Source: Candidatus Altimarinota bacterium
GTDB lineage: Bacteria > Patescibacteriota > Gracilibacteria > BD1-5 > JAGOOR01
DNA length: 38,401 nt
Assembly: GCA_023268615.1 (NCBI GenBank)
Contig: JALQUC010000036.1
Location: 1-38,401, forward strand
Reading direction: 5' to 3'
In this document: positions 34,187 through 38,401 of the stretch, piece after piece
How the letters are laid out: the number at the start of each line of letters is the position of its first letter
Numbering within the stretch: the stretch's first letter is position 1
Made by a program: the position numbers and the translations under genes
The notes under the pieces: generated by a model
Databases searched by the model: none
Told to the model about the DNA's origin: nothing
Seen by the model: the letters and a program-made list of their open reading frames with translations, nothing else

Positions 34187-35461
34187 ATGAAGTTCCCTCC
34201 AACAAAATACATCATTATTGGTAGTGCAACAATACTTCTTCTCATCGTAGGAGTGTGGTTCTTCTTTTTCCGAACATCTGATAACGATGTCATCTCAGAC
34301 CCAATTATAGAAAAACCAGAAAAACAGGAGAGTGCTGATGATATCCGTATCAGACACATGAATCTCATCAAAAAAAGTCTCGATACTGCTCTTGCCCAGG
34401 GGCGTAAAATACCGCTTCCAGCTAATGCTGTTGAGATTCATTTTGGTTCTACTCCTCTTGTCTACCAAGGGGAAACGAGTGAGTTTTTCTATGATGCTAT
34501 TGGTCTCAATCCACTCCTCGATCCTGTGACCCAGAAGCCATATGCGTATGCACTCTCACATGATGCGACGAAATATCAGTTTTTTGCTCAGCTCGATGAT
34601 GTACAACGCGGAAATTTCTCGACGACGACTATGGTCTATTCTGTGTGAGAGACAGGGCTTTTTGTACAGGATAAAGAGGGAAACATTATCACGCTCGAGA
34701 AGGCTCGCAGACCGAGTATAGATCTCTCTGTTTCAGAGACGAGACGAACTGTGTGACTGGATACGCTCAAGAGCTGTCGTGAAATCCTCGTACTCAAGAA
34801 CATGGTCACAGCTCCTAAATCAGGTGTCTACACGATAGATATAGATGGTCGAGATACTCGGGTTTTCTGTGATATGCAGACGGATGGAGGCGGTTGGACA
34901 CTTTTTTATACAAATAATGGGTATGAGGATTCGCCAATTCAGAAATCATATGTGCAGATGCGTGAGACGATGAAAACAGAGCCAATTCTCGATCTCAGTG
35001 ACTACAATGATAAATATCTCGCAGGGCTTCTGGATTATTCTCATTTTACGGAGAATGGTGCTACAGAAGTCTTGATTCGTAATCGCGCCAGTCCAGATCA
35101 GAAGAAATGGGTTAAATTTGTATTTAGCACTGCTCGCACGCTTGATTGGGCACTTGGTCCTCTGGTCCTCGGTAAAACTGACTATGGCTGCGTCAATCTC
35201 CCACGCAGGGATACCTGGATTATAACAAATAATGATCAGACTATTACTTATTCAGACCTACGCCAGATGATGAATCATGGGGGAATGAGTTGGGGAGTGA
35301 GTCATCAGAAATATCTGTGTAATGGATTTGAAAAAGGGGCAAATCCACATATTGGTTTTTATAATGCTAATTCATCACTTTTTTCAGATAGAAATAGGTC
35401 AAATGACGGTATAGGAGGTGAATGGGGTGCAGGAGGAGAGTATAGATATTTTGTAAGATAA
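34187..35461 (+). CDS. Membrane-anchored protein with fibrinogen-like C-terminal domain
   Basis: This is a 424-residue protein with two UGA codons. An N-terminal membrane helix (YIIIGSATILLLIVGVWFFF) precedes a linker and a middle domain. From about residue 195 a fibrinogen-related domain follows: SCREILVLKNM, SGVYTIDIDGRDTRVFCDMQ, TDGGGWTLFYTNNGYED, TDYGCVN and a final NRSNDGIGGEWGAGGEYRYF. The CDM.TDGGGWT box is diagnostic. Four cysteines suit the two disulfides of the fold. It is probably on the cell surface; such domains bind glycans or proteins in animals. It precedes the polysaccharide genes. An upstream ATG (34166) is a possible alternative start but overlaps relE. Confidence 0.82.
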
Positions 35462-35464
35462 TTT

Positions 35465-36496
35465 ATGCCCCAAAAAGTTCTTCTTCTTACTAAGAATTAC
35501 CCCCCACAGATAGGAGGTATTGAGAAGTATTCATATGACCTCTACTATAAGCTTGTTCAAAATTGAAACCAGGTGAAGATTATAGCTGCATGACCGAGAA
35601 ATGAGTGGATTCTAGCTAAAACATGAACCGGTTCCTCTTTAATACGAATATCGTGGAAGCTTTGTTATATTATTTCAGAGCTCTGGAGGTTTTCATTTTT
35701 TGCCACTCGGTGTTTAACAATTGGTTTATTCTACAGTTATATCTCGGGTATAGTTTGGAGCCTTGATGGATCTATTGCTCCACTAGGCTTCTTTTTAGGT
35801 AAAATGACAAATACAAAAACTCGAGTCACCATACACGGTACAGATATAGTCTGGAATAGAATGTTTTATCAAGCTCTTGTCCCTATAATTATTGCAAAGA
35901 TGGATGAAGTTTATGTTGTTAGTGAAAATACACGCCAAGAGTGTCTAAGAAGATGAATACCCGTATCAAGAATCACTCTCGTACCCCACACACCTGATAC
36001 TATTACCTTTACCAATCCAGGAGAATTTGATAAAAACATATTTTTGAAAAGTTTATGAATAGAAAAATTAGGAGCAAAGATAATTCTTTTTTCTATTGGG
36101 AGATGGATTGAGCGAAAATGATTTCATTGGTTTCTGGAAAATGTTATGCCAGCTCTGGATCCAGAAAAATTTCACTACATTCTTGCGGGATTTGGTCCGT
36201 ATGAAAGTGTATATAAAAAAATTATCCTTGATAAATGATTACACAATGTTTTTATACTGTGAAAGGTAGATAATCCAACAGAAAAGGCCAAACTTTATAC
36301 AGTTGCAAATGTTTTTATAATGCCAAATATATTCACAGAAGGTAATATAGAAGGGTATCCTTTAGTACTCATGGAGGCAAAATATTATTGACTAAGGACC
36401 TGTATAGGACATGTACAAGGAGCAGATAATGATGTAAATTCATTTTTTGGAGAAAATGATGTCGGGAAATGGATAGATTATTTTCAAGAGATGTAG
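35465..36496 (+). CDS. Glycosyltransferase family 4 (GT-B)
   Basis: The frame of 343 residues has nine UGA codons. The start MPQKVLLLTKNYPPQIGGIE with KYSYDLYYKL is the GT4 donor-side opening (NYPPxxGGIE). RVTIHGTDIV and VVSENTRQECLRRGIPVSRI follow. The nucleotide-sugar domain has ILFSIGRWIERKGFHWFLEN, YILAGFGPY, VFILGKV and the E-x7-E motif region EGNIEGYPLVLMEA. It is slightly short for GT4. It would add a sugar to a surface glycan on the cytoplasmic face. It starts 3 bases after the fibrinogen-like gene and is very AT-rich. Confidence 0.9.
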
Positions 36497-36608
36497 TATG
36501 TTTTTCTGAGGCAATCATGTGTATTGAAAAGTTTTGCTTTTGCCCTTAAAATTGGTAATATCTGGTTTACAGAAAGTCGTTAACTATTCTTTATTATATA
36601 TTGAAAAT

Positions 36609-37388
36609 ATGAATAATATTTATCAGAGGCTATCTTGAGCAGTTAGATATTTTGAAAATTGTTTAAGTATATTTGTTTATTGGTGCGGTCAGTTTCAAAA
36701 ATTGCGGGGGCCCAATTATAAATTTGTGGTTAATTACAAAAGCAATAATAATTGTTTATTAGCTCAATTATGTACAAAATATGGTTCAGATAAATGAGCT
36801 ATTTATCATTCATCTACATCATTCGAAAGACCTTATAACTGGGAACCACATACTTATACCGATTATTATTCTAGATTATTTTCTCACTGCCGTCAAGAAA
36901 TTAAGAGCGTATTTGAGTGCTGATTGGGTACTAATAATGAAAAATTACCTTCAAGTATGGGTAAAAATGGAAAACCCTGAGCATCTTTAAGGGTTTGGAG
37001 GGATTATTTTCCAAATGCCGATATTTTCGGTGTAGATATTGATAAAGATATTTTATTTCAGGAGGAAAGGATTAGAACATTTTATATAGATCAACGAGAT
37101 CCTGTGAGCATTAATTTATTTTGGGAGAAAATTAAAAATATAGAGTTTGATTTTATGGTTGATGATTGATTACACACATTTGACGCGGCTATTTGTCTAT
37201 TCCAGAATTGCGTATGACACTTAGGGGTAAACGGTATTTATGTTATAGAAGATGTTCGATTGGCTGACTTATGAAAATATAAAATCTTTTTTAATGATAA
37301 AAATTATATAGTTGATTATGTTAAGTTATTTGGTCCGAATACTAACTCTTGGGGTAACAATCTTGTAGTAATAAGAAAAAATATCTAA
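36609..37388 (+). CDS. Class I SAM-dependent methyltransferase of a polysaccharide cluster
   Basis: Seven UGA codons give 259 residues. Motifs: LCTKYGSDKGAIYHSSTSFE, PYNWEPHTYTDYYSRLF, VFECGLGTNNEKLPSSMGKN, GKPGASLRVWRDYFPNADIF, GVDIDKDILFQ, TFYIDQRDPVSI, FDFMVDDGLHTFDAAICLF and GIYVIEDV. The E.G.GTNN box is motif I and GVDID motif II. This family is common in O-antigen and secondary-metabolite loci, where it methylates sugars. It sits between two glycosyltransferases. The 112-bp gap before it holds only AT-rich sequence. Confidence 0.85.
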
Positions 37389-37397
37389 TAGTATTTC

Positions 37398-37416
37398 TTG
37401 ATAAAAATTTTATCAA
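37398..37416. repeat. AT palindrome before the GT2 gene
   Basis: TTGATAAAAATTTTATCAA is a perfect palindrome with one central base, 18 bases before the GT2 ATG; it may be an operator or weak terminator. Confidence 0.45.
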
Positions 37417-37434
37417 ATTAGGTTTTTATCTATT

Positions 37435-38262
37435 ATGTTAGATAATACTCATCTAAAGTATATGAAAAATTTTAAACCAAATTTAGTTAGTTGTGTTATA
37501 CCGTCGTATAAATGAGCAGATCATATTATAGAGTGTATAGAATCTGTTTTGAATCAAGATTATAATCTAAAAGAAATTATTGTTATAATACAAAAATTTC
37601 CATGAGATTTTACATTTGAAATATGTAGTGCTCATTACGGTCATATGAAAAATATTTTCTTATATCAATATGATTATAGCATGTTTCCTTCTAAGGCCCG
37701 AAATCTCTGAATTCAATTTTCGCAGTGAGAATATATCTGTATCTTAGATGATGATGATGTACTCCTTAATAGAGATATATTCACTCTTTCTGTAAAATAC
37801 CTTAAATCTGATTTAAAATGTTGACTTACATCACCCAATTCAATTTTTTTATTTAGAGGAGAATATTCACTATCTAACACCACTTTTTCTATGAGACTTA
37901 ATCATTTTAATTTCAGCCATTCTTGAAGCATATTCCGCCAAAGTATTTGAGAGTTAGTGGGCTTTTACAATGAAAATTATAGAGTTTATGAGGATTTAGA
38001 TTTTTTTTTAAGAATATGCGGTTCTTATAACATTATAAATATTTCAGGTTCTATCCTGAAAAGGATAGATCCCTGCTCAATTAGCTTTACCAGTTCTTCT
38101 TTTGGGGAATTATTTTGTTGGATTAAGGTCACCGCGCCTTATATTTTTAAATATCCAGGTTTTCTTATCTGACTATGCAAAAAACTACTTAAAATTTTTA
38201 TTCCTCGAAAAATTCAAATTTTAATCTTATTAAATGTCATTTTTCCTATGAGACACTATTAG
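37435..38262 (+). CDS. Glycosyltransferase family 2 (GT-A)
   Basis: The frame of 275 residues has eight UGA codons. LVSCVIPSYKGADHIIECIE, SVLNQDYNLKEIIVIIQKFP is the GT2 start; SKARNLGIQFSQGEYICILD with DDDDVLL is the metal-binding acidic motif (ILDDDD); RQSIGELVGFYNENYRVYED with LDFFLRI is the ED catalytic-base motif. The end is hydrophobic and basic, perhaps membrane-attached. It would transfer one sugar from a nucleotide donor to a growing glycan. The alternative start at the second Met (residue 10) is possible. Confidence 0.9.
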
Positions 38263-38298
38263 TACTTTTATTTCACATTCTTTGAATATTTATAATTT

Positions 38299-38401
38299 AT
38301 GCAAATCCCTAAAGTCTTCCATCAAATCTGGCTAGGTGGTCAGATGCCAGAAAAATTTCTCATATTTCAAGAAACCTGGAAAAAATTCCATCCTGATTGG
38401 A
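38299..38401 (+). CDS. Glycosyltransferase with DXD-type sugar-binding domain (GT32/OCH1-like), start only
   Basis: The visible N-terminus, MQIPKVFHQIWLGGQMPEKF then LIFQETWKKFHPDW, matches the start of GT32/Gly_transf_sug proteins (IPKxIHxIWxG...P). It runs off the right edge. It is in line with the preceding GT2 gene and extends the polysaccharide cluster. Confidence 0.8.
   Translation, partial: MQIPKVFHQIWLGGQMPEKFLIFQETWKKFHPDW

Noticed and set aside
1-38401. UGA as tryptophan (code 4) or as selenocysteine
   Set aside because: UGA falls at invariant glycines, Trp uses TGG, and UGA is far too frequent and lacks SECIS-like hairpins.
1-38401. tRNA genes, in particular tRNA-Gly(UCA), rRNA genes or a CRISPR array
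   Set aside because: I found no cloverleaf with a GTTCGAATC-type arm, no rRNA sequence and no regularly spaced repeats. A GGTCGAATCC string near 3412 is inside lemA.

Overview
The window comes from a bacterium that reads UGA as glycine (translation table 25), which points to the Candidate Phyla Radiation lineages Gracilibacteria (BD1-5) or Absconditabacteria (SR1). The evidence is internal. Dozens of reading frames break at TGA under the standard code and rejoin in the same frame into recognisable proteins. Several TGA codons fall exactly where a family has an invariant glycine: RNase III NERLEFL[G]DA, the Walker A of a thymidylate-kinase-like protein, the GGEP motif of a radical SAM enzyme, LE.M[G]LV of HrcA, and the start of MurA. 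Only TAA and TAG end genes here. All coordinates below assume UGA = Gly. Most starts have no Shine-Dalgarno sequence, and several genes have a -10 box 5-8 nt before the ATG, suggesting leaderless mRNAs.

Left part (1-13000). A foreign-looking fragment of a sodium/solute symporter (1 to about 342) abuts head-on a truncated minus-strand PKD-repeat protein; this looks like a chimeric join or a rearrangement. Next on the minus strand are a TPM/YgcG-like protein, LemA, an SLH-like protein and a short HrcA. A 612-bp intergenic stretch (5414-6025) is full of repeats. An unknown protein is followed by a translation and RNA-processing run: rpsF, ssb, rpsR, probable rpmF, nusB, rnc and a sigma-region-4/winged-helix regulator, closed by a strong bidirectional terminator. 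A minus-strand type IV pilin operon (small membrane protein, PilW-like, PilX-like) converges on that terminator.

Middle (13000-29500). A membrane protein, infB, an EamA transporter and miaB lie on the plus strand. miaB carries an in-frame 451-bp insertion encoding a DUF559 nuclease-like domain, with terminal inverted repeats and a GTAAC duplication. A nucleotidyltransferase faces an AT-rich, UGA-rich minus operon of Gre-like factor, dTMP-kinase-like protein, CYTH protein and MoaA-like radical SAM protein. gyrA and two paralogous unknown genes follow, then a zinc-ribbon protein and recA. The 3' end of recA runs into a second repeat-flanked element carrying an S23/four-helix-bundle gene. murA closes this part.

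Right part (29500-38401). A coiled-coil protein, an O-methyltransferase with a palindromic repeat inside its reading frame, a secreted helical protein, a second copy of the structured repeat seen at 5459, an ECF-type sigma factor with a membrane partner, a RelBE-like toxin-antitoxin pair and a membrane-anchored fibrinogen-like protein lead into a surface-polysaccharide cluster (GT4, methyltransferase, GT2, GT32). The polysaccharide genes are AT-rich with heavy UGA use, unlike the CTC/ATC-rich core genes, in which UGA is rare or absent.
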